A program made the position numbers and the translations under genes. Below, in pieces: positions 22,678 to 33,168 of a stretch of 64,000 bases of DNA. Each line of letters begins with the position of its first letter. The first letter of the stretch is position 1. Source of the stretch: Lamellibrachia satsuma (lineage: Eukaryota > Annelida > Polychaeta > Sabellida > Siboglinidae); assembly GCA_033239005.1 (NCBI GenBank), contig BSQZ01000004.1, positions 13,214,007 through 13,278,006 on the forward strand, in the 5' to 3' direction. Below the pieces are notes generated by a model. The model ran no database searches and had not been told where the DNA came from. It worked only from the letters and a program-made list of their open reading frames with translations.

Positions 22678-22698
22678 CCCAGCAAACACACTACGTAT
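22678..22698 (+). repeat. Candidate left terminal repeat (CCCAGCAAACA)
   Basis: CCCAGCAAACA begins the ACGT-rich region. It is matched in inverted orientation (10 of 11 bases) at 32425-32435, where ACGT-rich sequence ends in TGTTAGCTGGG. Short target duplications are not clear. Confidence 0.45.
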
Positions 22699-22734
22699 AT
22701 ACAACGTTGTATGAAGGTAATGGTTTGGTAACGT

Positions 22735-24232
22735 CAGGAATTACGTTTTACTAACGTTGTGTCAACGTAGTCTATCTACGTTGTGACAATACGTAACAAC
22801 AACGTAACGGTATTACGTTCTACTTACGTCGTATCCACGTACTGCAACTACGTTGTGCCAGTACGTAGCGAAGACGTAACGATATTACGTCGTGTCAACG
22901 TACTCCAACTACGTTGTGCCAGCACGTTGCAACGACGTAGCGATATTACGTCATGTCCACGTACTCCAACTACGTTGTGCCAGTACGTAGCAACGACGTA
23001 GCGATATTACGTCGTGTCCACGTACTCCAACTACGTTGTACCAGTACGTAGCAACGACGTAGCGACATTACGTCGTGTCCACGTACTCCAACTACGTTCT
23101 GCCAGTACGTAGCAACGACGTAGCGACATTACGTCGTGTCCACGTACTCCAACTACGTTCTGCCAGTACGTAGCAACGACGTAGCGACATTACGTCGTGT
23201 CCACGTACTCCAACTACGTTGTGCCAGTACGTAGCAACGACGTAGCGACATTACGTCGTGTCCACGTACTCCAACTACGTTCTGCCAGTACGTAGCAACG
23301 ACGTAGCGACATTACGTCGTGTCCACGTACTCCAACTACGTTGTGCCAGTACGTAGCAACGACGTAGCGACAATACGTCGTGTCAACGTACTCCAACTAC
23401 GTTGTGCCAGTACGTAGCAACGACGTAGCGACATTACGTCGTGTCCACGTACTCCAACTACGTTGTGCCAGTACGTAGCAACGACGTAGCGACATTACGT
23501 CGTGTCCACGTACTCCAACTACGTTGTGCCAGTACGTAGCAACGACGTAGCGACATTACGTCGTGTCCACGTACTCCAACTACGTTGTGCCAGTACGTAG
23601 CAACGACGTAGCGACATTACGTCGTGTCCACGTACTCCAACTACGTTGTGCCAGTACGTAGCAACGACGTAGCGACATTACGTCGTGTCCACGTACTCCA
23701 ACTACGTTGTGCCAGTACGTAGCAACGACGTAGCGACATTACGTCGTGTCCACGTACTCCAACTACGTTGTGCCAGTACGTAGCAACGACGTAGCGACAT
23801 TACGTCGTGTCCACGTACTCCAACTACGTTCTGCCAGTACGTAGCAACGACGTAGCGACATTACGTCGTGTCCACGTACTCCAACTACGTTGTGCCAGTA
23901 CGTAGCAACGACGTAGCGACATTACGTCGTGTCCACGTACTCCAACTACGTTGTGCCAGTACGTAGCAACGACGTAGCGACATTACGGCGTGTCCACGTA
24001 ATCCAACTACGTTGTGCCAGTACGTAGCAACGACGTAGCGACAATACGTCGTGTCCACGTACTCCAACTACGTTGTGCCAGTACGTAGCAACGACGTAGC
24101 GATATTACGTCGTGTCCACGTACTCCAACTAAGTTGTGCCAGTACGTAGCAACGACGTAGCGATATTACGTCGTGTCCACGTACTCCAACTACGTTGTGC
24201 CAGTACGTAGCAACGACGTAGCGATATTACGT
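22735..24232. repeat. 61-bp satellite array, about 24 copies
   Basis: Unit begins ACGTCGTGTCCACGTACTCC and continues AACTACGTTGTGCCAGTACG then TAGCAACGACGTAGCGACATT. Each unit has five ACGT tetramers spaced 11, 13, 13, 11 and 13 bp. Central units are nearly identical, while the left edge (22735-22900) is more divergent. Confidence 0.99.
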
Positions 24233-24236
24233 TCAG

Positions 24237-24780
24237 AACACGTAAATGCACGTATTTCAACTGGTTTAAATCACTTGTTTCCGTACTTGAATTCATGAGA
24301 TTCTGTGGACAAATTTGTGTCCAGACATGTGTCGTATAACTGGTTCATAACACGTAAATTCACGTATTTCAACTGGTTTAAATCACCTGTTTCTGTACTT
24401 GAATTCACGAGATTCTGTGGACAAATTTGTGTCCAGACATGTGTCATATAACTGGTTCAGAACACGTAAATTCACGTATTTCAACTGGTTTAAATCAACT
24501 GTTTCCGTACTTGAATTCACGAGATTCTGTGGACAAATTTATGTCCAGTCATGTGTCATATATCTGGTTCAGAACACGTAAATTCACGTATTTCAACTAG
24601 TTTAAATCACCTGTTTCCGTACTTGAATTCAGGAGATTCTGTGGACAAATTTGTGTCCAGACATGTGTCATATAACTGGTTCAGAACACGTAAATTCACG
24701 TATTTCAACTGGTTCAAATAACCGGTTTCCGTATGTGAATTCACAAGATTCTGTGGACAAATTTGTGTCCCGTAACTGGT
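24237..24780. repeat. 112-bp tandem array, 5 copies
   Basis: CACGTAAATTCACGTATTTC, then a TTTCCGTACTTGAATTC segment and GATTCTGTGGACAAATTTG. Unit starts fall at 24239, 24351, 24463, 24575 and 24687, an exact 112-bp period. Confidence 0.98.
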
Positions 24781-24789
24781 TGATTTGAC

Positions 24790-25744
24790 ACTGGGTGAAT
24801 CCCTGCCTTGTGGGTTAACCATCTCGTGAGCGCAATGACAAATCTTAAAGTTAAATACCTAAACCGTAAGACGCAGTGTATGTCATGTTAGTGGATGTAA
24901 CTGTCTCTGCCATACACGATGGCGGCCAGTGGTCGATTATTTGCTGCCCCGTACACAGCTGGCTTACCGCTCAAGTCTACAGGAAAATCATTAATCATGT
25001 GTCTATGTAGAGTAGTAGAGGTATTAGGTTACATTTTAAACAAGCCAAAATCAGCTATTTCCCGCTCTCCTTGAAGTGGTATAATGATTAATAATCCTAT
25101 GTGGCGACTGGGACAGGGTGTTGGATTATTCCGCAGGGACCAGTGCATTAAGGACAATTGGCTATACAGTGACGGAATGTTAAGGTCAAACAGTCAGTAT
25201 TCACGTGAAATAGTCAACATGGTTGAGCCTATTATATGTTGTAATTATGTTTATACGCATGAGTACTGTTATTAACTATTTACGAACATGTTTGTACTTG
25301 CACAGGTTACGGCAAGTCCCGCATGGCTCACTCCTGATTGTGGCCAGTCGTCTTCTTTTCTTTCTTCTTGTCTTTCTTTTTGAAGTATTAAATGTAGCCG
25401 ACTTTAGAAGTTTTCACGACAAGGCAAGGAAAATAAATCATTTATTTGCGACCCTGTATAAATCCAAGCATAAGGAGAAACAGAAATATTTGCCGTCCGA
25501 CCCAATCTACATACCTGTCAAAATACTGGAAATATGTTTTTATTATATCGGTCTGAAGACATTGTGGGTGAAATAGTTTTTTTGCGCTCGAGTAATTAAT
25601 ATAAGCCATATACGGTACTCGAATCTTATCGGCTGTGGGTCATTCGACTATAGAAGGACAAATTGGTGTCCCGGCACTTTCGTGTGGAATTTTTCGGTCA
25701 AGAAAACTGTTAAAATGATACTTCTTGTGTGCTCTTCCTCCTTG
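24790..25744. other. Spacer with one open frame of unknown status
   Basis: An ATGGCGGCC context at 24922 opens a 51-codon frame (MAASGRLFAAPYTAGLPLKS...) with no recognised domain. The ATGGCGGC context resembles a YY1-type 5' UTR motif. Another frame at 25084-25275 is also unrecognised. No firm gene. Confidence 0.3.
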
Positions 25745-26745
25745 TTCCCTGCTGTACAGGGGTGAGATTCAGGTAAAGTAGTGTCGAGCCACTCTTTCTG
25801 TTCTTTCTTTCCATAGTTTTATATCGGCCGCCCCATCTCTACATCTTTCATCTTCCCCGATCTGTCTCAGTGAGGAGTCACGCAGTCCTCCCATCTTACC
25901 TGTGGCCTTCCCCTTTTCCTGCGTCCTTGATGTTTTTCCACCTCTGCTCTCTTTGCTAGTTTGCCTGCATCCATTCTTACCAAGTGGCCAGCCCATCTCA
26001 TCCTGCTTTTCACCAATTAGGCTGCATATTTTTTGCATCCCAACCTCTTTCCTCAGGTCGTTCATCCTTCTTCTGTCCACCCTCTTTAATTGTTCTTGTT
26101 ATTCGACGAACCCAGTTATTCTCACACTCTTGCAGCTTCTGTTGTTGTTGTTGTTCTGTCAACGCCACTGTCTCCATACCATACAGGCATGCTGGTGCAA
26201 CACACGTTCTCAGGACTTTCAATTTCAACTTTTTGAATTTTTTCTGTCCAACATGACTCCCTCTACCTTTCTCCAAGCATTCGCTCCCGCTTGTGTCCGA
26301 CGTCGTACTTCTGCCGCTGAATGTCCATCCTCCGTAACCGTTCCTCCAAGGTACACAAAGCCATCCACTTGCTTGATCTCCTTACCATCCAACCTGATGT
26401 TCAACTCCTCTCTCTGGTGTCCAACCCACATCACTTCTGTCTTCTCTAGGCTCATTCGCAGTCCGTGCTTCTCGAACACCCCCTTCCATTCCACCAACAC
26501 TTCCTGTAGGTCTTATTTGCTTTCTGCTATTATGGCCAGATCATCTGCATACATCATCTTCCTGAGAATATCCTTCGTGCTGATCTTTCTGCTGATTATT
26601 TCCATCACCACGATAAACAGTAAAGGGCTAAGGGCACTTCCTTGCCTCAAACCGATGTTATATGTTCGCTTTATAAAGGAACCCTTCGTCATGTCCGACA
26701 CCATCCTTAGATTGGACTTTTTTTTCCGCTATTTCTCGAAATAAT
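25745..26745 (-). mobile_element. Non-LTR retrotransposon fragment encoding the C-terminal half of reverse transcriptase
   Basis: Minus-strand frames read GLRQGSALSPLLFIVVMEII (RT block 4), MMYADDLAIIAESK (catalytic YADD), LEKTEVMWVGHQ, FVYLGGTVTEDG, then LRTCVAPACLYGMETVALTE and a Lys/Arg-rich end RVARHYFT followed by a stop. The order is that of LINE RT thumb and tail. At least three frame breaks make it non-functional. The endonuclease and RT N-terminus are missing. Confidence 0.93.
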
Positions 26746-27540
26746 TCCCAGTATTCTTATTCCAAAATCGGCTGACCCCATTGCCTATAGTCCTCTATTT
26801 CCAAGGTCGACATTCGGTGTAATTACACAGTACACATTAAATAACGTATATCGTGTACGGTGACCCCCTGAACTATATGTTAGGTATCAAACACTTTGAA
26901 TAAGTTTTCTGACATAAAAACCCATGTTCCCCGATTCCTTGTCATCTACGTCACAACTACTTCAATGTGATGCCTCTATTGAATATCTGAAAAGAACTAT
27001 CATCTCCACGTAGTTTCACAGTTATGCGGCCGCCATATGTGAATATCCAAAACGACAGCGACATGTTTTACTGACTGCGATTCACATCCGATATTCGACG
27101 TTTCGATCTGGACAGGAGACAGGTGAGCAGGTTTATTACAAGTCATATACAAACGACCCGCACCTCATGACATACAGGTCGGACAAACAAAATTAGTGGT
27201 AAATTGATCACACAAAATTAAGGAGCATAGGCCGACCATTATCTTAATACAGGGACAACATTGCTCATGAATTGAATGGTGTGTCATCTACGTCACAGTT
27301 TTATTGTGACGGATATGACCTAGTTCAAGCGTGATGTAGAACATCAGCATATATATGTGCCGAAACCTCAGAATTATATTCTTTTATATATTTTACAACC
27401 GCCTTCTAAATTTAATTCGCATACAATTAAAGCTTGCTCACTGGAAAGTTTATATGATCTTCTTCATATTAATATAACAATTATCAAAACGCGTTCGTGT
27501 ATTTGCCATCACGTACATCTAGAACCGCACCAGTTTCCAA
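26746..27540. other. Spacer, no gene seen
   Basis: AT-rich with two opposed ATGGCGGC-like motifs near 27028. No exon signature or clear repeat structure. Confidence 0.4.
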
Positions 27541-27544
27541 AGTT

Positions 27545-27842
27545 CCACACAAGATTTAACAAGATTGCCACCCCAAACAACATGTTCCAGATGGCAAGTG
27601 GACAAGGAAGCCATTAGCTTATCGAGAGTCTAATAATTTTCTCATCTGTGTGTAGCTCACCCTTATCAGATATTTAAGAAGATTTAACAAGATTGCCATC
27701 TCGAACAACAAGTTCTTATCAACATCCTCACAACCGTTCACTATTTTAAACACTTCTATTTGGTCTCCTCTTAGTCTCCTGGTCTCTAGTGTTGTCAAAC
27801 CACATTGTAATAAACGACTTTCGTAACACACGTGTATATACA
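27545..27842 (-). mobile_element. CR1-like LINE tail, second copy, rearranged
   Basis: Minus-strand ETRRLRGDQIEVFKIVNG is the conserved block just upstream of the CR1 RT C-terminus. An internal deletion joins it to the final YLIRVSYTQMRKL segment. The 3' scrap AACAAGATTGCCA...GTGGACAAGG occurs twice nearby. Confidence 0.85.
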
Positions 27843-28195
27843 CGTCAATTCACGTGAATGCACGTACAGCTAGAACCATATACCCGTTACTCCAGTTCCA
27901 CACGTGAATACACGTGCATATGCGTACAACTAGAACCGTACCAGTTTCCCCAGTTTTACACTTGCATAAACACATGAGTTCATGTGAATACACGTACAGC
28001 TAGAACCGTACCAGTTTTACTTGTTCCACGCGTGCATCAACACGTGAATTCACGTGAATACATGTACAGCTAGAATCGTACCAGTTTCACTTAATTGTTC
28101 CACATGTGCCTAAACGCATGGATACACGTGAATAAACGTACATCGATCTATAACCGTACCAGTTTCCCTTATTCCACACGTGCTCTCAGCGTAAT
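27838..28195. repeat. ~70-bp E-box-rich tandem repeat
   Basis: About five diverged units of CACGTGAATACACGTACAGC, TAGAACCGTACCAGTTTC and a CACACGTG segment. CACGTG and ACGTGT palindromes recur throughout. A further unit is at 28610-28740. Confidence 0.9.
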
Positions 28196-29195
28196 TAAAG
28201 GTATTTATTAAATAAGAGTAAAGCCCCAAAACTTTTTTCAAGCAAAACGGGGGGATCCGTGCATGCAGTTTGAGATGAGTACACACATGAGTAGTTCAAG
28301 AGTAATTGATATTATGTCCTTGAGAAGCTCCCGTTTTCGTTTTTGTCAGTTAATTAAGCGGTTTCTTGTAGCGGTCGACATAATGAAGATCGTAACTAAG
28401 TTAGCTATACATCATGTTATGAATGAGAGGAACCGATCATTTTAAACGGACCTTAACTTTTGAAGTACTTGGAATTCCACTCGTCACAGAAAAATTCTAA
28501 ATTCGATCTTGAAACAATTCACTTAGGACATTTTTGATTGTGTAGATTAAAAAAGAACTGGAAACAGGACTTGGACATAATAAATGGGTTGTCATCTCAA
28601 ATGACATTTATGTGAATACACGTAAAGCTACCATTACTGTACCAGTTTCACTTAAATTAATTGCTCCACACGTGAGTAAACGTACATCGTGAATACACGT
28701 GAATAGACGTACATCTAGAACCGTGCCCGTTTCCCTTGTTCCACACGTGCTCTCAGCTTAATTAAAGTTAATTATCAAATAAGAGTAGAGCCCAAAAACT
28801 TGTTTTTTCAATCAAAACGGGGGGCGCACGTACGCCCCCCTCTGGATCAGCGCCTGATGTTATAGATTAATACACACATGAGTAGTTCAAGAGTGTATAT
28901 GTCGTTGAGAATATCCCGTTTTTGTCTTTGTCAGTAAATTTAGCGGTTTCTTGTAATGGTCGACATAATGACGATCGTAAGTTAGCCTACCACGTTTTGT
29001 GAACGAGAAAAACCGATCATTTCAAATGGACTTTAACTTTTGAATTGGAATTAACTTCCACTCGTCACAGAAACATTGAAAATCCGATCTTGAAACTACT
29101 ACATTTGGGTGTATCATGTAGGAAATTTTGATTGCGTAGATTGAAAAAGAATTGGAAACAGGCATTGGACATAATAAATGGGTTGTCATCTCAAT
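28190..29195. repeat. Direct duplication of a ~0.5 kb block
   Basis: 28190-28605 is repeated as 28750-29195 with about 85 percent identity by eye. Shared landmarks are AAATAAGAGTA, CAAAACGGGGGG, GAGTAGTTCAAGAG, CGACATAATGA and GACATAATAAATGGGTTGTC. One E-box unit lies between the copies. Confidence 0.88.
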
Positions 29196-29317
29196 ATCTG
29201 CCCCGGGCCCACCTTGGCGTCAAGAGGTCGGAAGTTTACTTTTACAGGCTAACCGGGCCTGGAAAGCCGACACGATATCCTGCCTGAGATGTTTGCGGAG
29301 GTGGACAGTGATAAATA

Positions 29318-29372
29318 GGGGGCCAGTAGCTCAGTCAGTTCGCGCGGCAAATTTAAATTCGTTGTAGACGGC
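29318..29372 (+). repeat. tRNA-like SINE head remnant
   Basis: GTAGCTCAGTCAGTTCGCGC resembles an A box region of a tRNA-derived SINE. No B box or foldable tRNA follows, so this is not a tRNA gene. Confidence 0.35.
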
Positions 29373-29544
29373 ACTGGTTTGGATTGCTTTGGTGTATTGA
29401 GACCGAGTAGTTTTCCAGGTTTCACTGTCATAGATAAGAATGGTTTAACGTTGGTGTTGAAAATGCGATACCAGACTTTTACATCCAGTTAATGTTTTAA
29501 TGCTCAAGCACACGTGAAAATACATGCTGTTGTTTTTTTTGCAG

Positions 29545-29703
29545 GTACTTTGTTGATTGCTCTGGGTGGGCACAATGTGGGTGACACCATCCGGAGAATG
29601 TTTGCTAAGATGAGGACGCACCAGTTGTGGTCCCAGTTCAACATGAAAGGAAGGAAGCGTAAGCATTCGTTTGAGGATCTGCCACTCCACAAAGTTATGT
29701 GTA
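29545..29703 (+). CDS. DUF4806-like protein, internal exon 1
   Basis: 159 nt between acceptor tttttgcag and donor gtaagt. The reading frame is LLIALGGHNVGDTIRRMF, a basic stretch, then SFEDLPLHKVMC. This matches the DUF4806 pattern (GGxNVxDxVRRIMxxIFxxxLxxxxNWxGxxxKxAFxxLxLxxVI). It ends in phase 1, which agrees with the next exon. Upstream exons encoding the N-terminus were not found, so the gene is partial or a pseudogene. Confidence 0.7.
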
Positions 29704-29941
29704 GTAAGTATTCCTAAAATCCTTCGCTTTATATCACATCGAAATGAACCAATTTATCCAAGAAGCTCTACATATGTTTTCCATGCATGCTTCCTTATAT
29801 TTTCTTGTTTTTTTACATTCTGCACAACTGCAATATATTCTCATGTGTGGTTCCGTAAACCCACCAAAGAATGCCTCAATATTTATTTTATATATTATTA
29901 TGTAATCACATCTGAAAATAAAAGATTTTAGGGGAGGACAC

Positions 29942-30792
29942 GTTTCAAAACTAAGCACATATTCAAAATATGATTGTATATGAACGAAAAAGGCAGTAAT
30001 TTACAGTAGCTATCCTACGCTGGCAACATCCTGTTCAATGTACATTACGAAATGCCTCCTCGTCTCATCCAACGAACACAAGAGCGACTACAGAGTAATT
30101 CTAATTCCGTGTTCTTTGTCACACGATTTGAACGTACAATCGATGACTGTCTCTGCCTTGCCATAGCCGACCAACAAAACAAAGTGGCATGACCCGACAC
30201 CCCGCCGCCTAAATATGCCGGCGTACTTGCATTGTCAGTTTGCAGGGTCCGAACAATGGCATGGGCTCGGTTTACTAACGTTTGCAATCGCCCGATATCC
30301 ATTGTTCACTTTCCACCATGTAATTCAAATTTCCGTTGGAAGATGGTCGACCCATGGGCCATACTGACCAGCAGAACATTTTTCATTTCTTGCATACCAA
30401 ACGGTCAACGCAAACCTGGTCTGAGCACAGCTCGGATATCGGTTTCAAGTAAAGTTATACCATTTTCAATGCATTCCATTGTGCACGTTAATTACCAGGG
30501 GGCATTAATTATTAAATTCTACCATATTTAGATATAATGATTATTCACACAAAACGTATAACATCCAAATGAGATTGAATATAATACAGCCGCAAACGAC
30601 AGCCATTTGTGCATTAGTTTGCAACGGGGTATACTAATGTGATGCCCGAAACTACGGAGGTTAATGTGTATTTGTTTAATGTACATTGAGCAGGATGTTG
30701 CCAACGTGTAGCTATTTTCGTAAATAGGACTGTAAATTACTGCCTTTTCAGGTTTCAAAACTAAGCACATTGTAAAAATATGATTGTACCCA
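29942..30792. mobile_element. TIR transposon (non-autonomous) in a DUF4806 intron
   Basis: Inverted termini GGCAGTAATTTACAGT at 29989 and its complement ending at 30748. The similarity extends inward (GGCAACATCCTG...CAATGTACATTA). A ~40-bp direct repeat (GTTTCAAAACTAAGCACAT ... ATATGATTGTA) lies just outside each end, at 29944 and 30753. Internal frames have no recognised transposase. Confidence 0.8.
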
Positions 30793-30837
30793 ATGATTTG
30801 ACAAATGTGTAAACAAAATCGTACATTTTGTTAATAG

Positions 30838-30944
30838 AAGCGTGCAGACGAATCCACGTCAAATGTAGAGATGACGAGGTTGAACGTTATATGGGTGACA
30901 CCCTCAAACATGCCCCAAGTAAGAGGGGTGGCTACATGTTTCAG
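30838..30944 (+). CDS. DUF4806-like protein, internal exon 2
   Basis: 107 nt that complete the split Lys codon and continue ACRRIHVKCRDDEVERYMGD then TLKHAPSKRGGYMFQ. This is the C-terminal helix region of DUF4806 (AVRxxxPxATxxxIExxIxxWLRxAP). Acceptor gttaatag, donor gtaagg. It ends in phase 0. Confidence 0.7.
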
Positions 30945-31377
30945 GTAAGGGTATGTGTTTTTCTTCTTTCCAGCAATGCATTTGCCACATTAAGATTATT
31001 ATATCATATAAGCCTTACTTTTCGTGATTGTAAATGGAAGCCAGTAAGCATAATCTCAACCCATATAAAACATATTTTATCACAAGCACAATCAGTGTTA
31101 TGAAGACAAGTACAGGTGTACGCAGTCTCAGTTACATTTGTGTTGGTGGGGTACATTCCCATCAGATACAATTTGTAAAAATATCTAGATTAACCCACTG
31201 ATGAAGGACTTCAATATTTTAACATGTTCTGTGAAACTTTGAATTGCCTTATATGCACATAATTTATATTTGTATTATAACATTCCTGGTAATGTATTGC
31301 AAAGATTACGAAAATTATTATAATAACGTGATGCAATTGTTTTTAAAATTATAATAAATAAGCTGTATGTTTGCAAG

Positions 31378-31428
31378 GAGCATAAACTCCCCAGCACAAC
31401 ACCCCAGCACAGCCCCCACTCTCAGTGA
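31378..31428 (+). CDS. Candidate last exon of the DUF4806-like gene
   Basis: A tttgcaag acceptor is followed in phase 0 by EHKLPSTTPQHSPHSQ and a stop. AATAAA lies at 31504. The joining phase is right but there is no homology. The text also contains CCCAGCAC motifs like those at 22678. Confidence 0.35.
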   Translation, partial: EHKLPSTTPQHSPHSQ

Positions 31429-31595
31429 TTCGGAGTCGGATTTGGAAACTAAACCGAGCGTGCCTGTGTGCATGCGTGCGTATAAATATGCAATTGTTAT
31501 TGAAATAAATGCTGAAAATTCAACAATGTTTGTTGTGTCTTTCTTCTTTCTAGAGAGGATTTTAAGTTACATCACAAATGTTGCATATACGTTGC

Positions 31596-32165
31596 GGGAA
31601 CGTGCCAGAAAGGTAGCAGAAATGTTTCAGAAAGGTAGCAGAAACGTTGCGGCAAGGTGTCACAAAGGTAGCAGAAACGTTGCGTGAAGGTGCCAGAAAG
31701 GTAGCAGAAACGTTACGGGAAGGTCCCAGAAAGGTAGCATACACGTTGTGGGAAGGTGCCAGAAAGGTAGTAGAAACGTTGCGGGAAGGTGCCAGAAAGG
31801 TAGTATAAACGTTGCGGGAAGGTGCCAGAAACGTTGCGGGAAGGTGCCAGAAAGGTAACATAAACGTAGTGGGAAGGTGCCAGAAATGTAGTAGAAACGT
31901 TGTGGGAAGGTGCCAGAAAGGTAGTAGAAACGTTGCGGGAAGGTGCCAGAAAGGTCGCATAAACGTTGCGGGAAGGTGCCAGAAACGTTGCGGGAAGGTG
32001 CCAGAAAGGTAACATAAACGTAGTGGGAAGGTGCCAGAAAGGTAGTAGAAACGTTGTGGGAAGGTGCCGGAAAGGTAGCAGAAACGTAGTGGGAAGGTAG
32101 TAGAAACGTTGTGGAATGGTAGTAGAAAGGTACTGGAAACGTTGTAGAAAGGTACCAGATAGGTA
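31596..32165. repeat. 33-bp tandem array, about 17 copies
   Basis: Unit AACGTTGCGGGAAGGTGCCA then GAAAGGTAGTAGA. Because 33 is divisible by 3, both strands stay open (11-residue repeats), but no splice or start context supports a protein. Confidence 0.97.
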
Positions 32166-32435
32166 GTTCATGGTAATTTCACTACGTCGTAGCAACGTTT
32201 CTTGTAGTCCACATATTTACGTAATAAATACGTATGCAAAAATACGTAGTCGCAACCAAACCGCTACGTTGTCACTACGTACTTACAACGTTGTAGAAAT
32301 TGTCATGTACTACGTCGTAGCAACGTTTCTGGTAGTCCACAGATTTACGTACTAAATACGTAAGCAAAAACACGTAGTCGCAACCAAACCGCTACGTTGT
32401 CACTACGTACTTACAACGTAAAATTGTTAGCTGGG
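32166..32435. repeat. ~125-bp ACGT-rich repeat, 2 copies, ending in TGTTAGCTGGG
   Basis: CTACGTCGTAGCAACGTTTC ... CCGCTACGTTGTCACTACGT is present at 32183 and 32308. The final TTGTTAGCTGGG is the inverted match of CCCAGCAAACA at 22678. Confidence 0.92.
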
Positions 32436-33090
32436 AAGGGGGGGGGGGTCGAGAGACTGAAAGTGGCGGAAGGATGGAGATTGAGGGAGAGGGTTGGGAG
32501 ATGCACATGGAGAGGGGATCGCGATCCAAGAAAATGAAGAGAGACACGGGGGAGGCCCGGGAGAGTGAGAGGCCGGGAGAGATATACATGTAATTAAGTG
32601 TTTAATCTTATCTGCATGATAACAGTTTCGTTTTATATTATAATTAGTATTTACTTTCATAATTAACAAAGATCGTCCAAAGAACAGCTAGTACATGAAC
32701 CTCAGCAACTATAACGCGAATTAAGATAACCTGTAACAGAGGTATATTTCAGCAAAATTGAAAGCCCGACTATTATAAAAATATATGATTTAAATGTGCG
32801 CGCTGTACTATAGACCCGAAGTACGAAACACTTAAATGCCGGAATATTATATGCACTTGCAAAGCCCCCGACGTATGCTTGTGCTTTATGGGAATATTGG
32901 ATTCCACGCACGTGTGCAGCTTCTGGACCCATTCTGGAGTCTGGACCATGGTTTAGAATTTTTTGAACTGGGTTTATGAAGTGAACTTTTATTTTATCTA
33001 TAGTATATGTTGAAATATAACACAGATATACGAGTTGTCAAGACAGTAATTGCATTAGACCAACACAATAGCATATTGTAGATGTAAATT
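32436..33090. other. Purine-rich tract and AT-rich upstream region of HUWE1
   Basis: A poly-G run (32441-32448) and a strongly G/A-rich stretch to 32590, then AT-rich DNA with no supported exon. It lies just upstream of the putative HUWE1 first exon. Confidence 0.5.
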
Positions 33091-33094
33091 AACG

Positions 33095-33168
33095 TTGGCG
33101 GATGCGGCGAAAACGAGGCTTATCTGGGCTTCTAGTTCCACACATTTTCAATATGGCGGCCTGCAGAG
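33095..33168 (+). promoter_or_regulatory. HUWE1: Putative HUWE1 non-coding first exon with YY1-type motif
   Basis: CAATATGGCGGC (33149-33160) is a full match to the YY1 consensus CAANATGGCGGC often found just downstream of housekeeping-gene start sites. A donor (GCAGAG/gtaaga) follows at 33169. A second, opposite YY1-type motif (GGCCGCCATATT) is at 33360-33371. Exon start is approximate. Linkage to the acceptor at 36592 is inferred from position and from HUWE1 having non-coding 5' exons. Confidence 0.6.

Noticed and set aside
22735..24780. CRISPR-like array
   Set aside because: Units are contiguous satellites with no unique spacers, and the context is a eukaryotic genome.
25902..26744. 280-codon plus-strand open frame
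   Set aside because: It is the antisense of a LINE reverse transcriptase segment; YADD and other RT motifs are on the minus strand.
31562..32195. 132- and 160-codon minus-strand frames with FWHLPTTFLLP repeats
   Set aside because: Product of a 33-bp tandem array. No start context, splice sites or homology.
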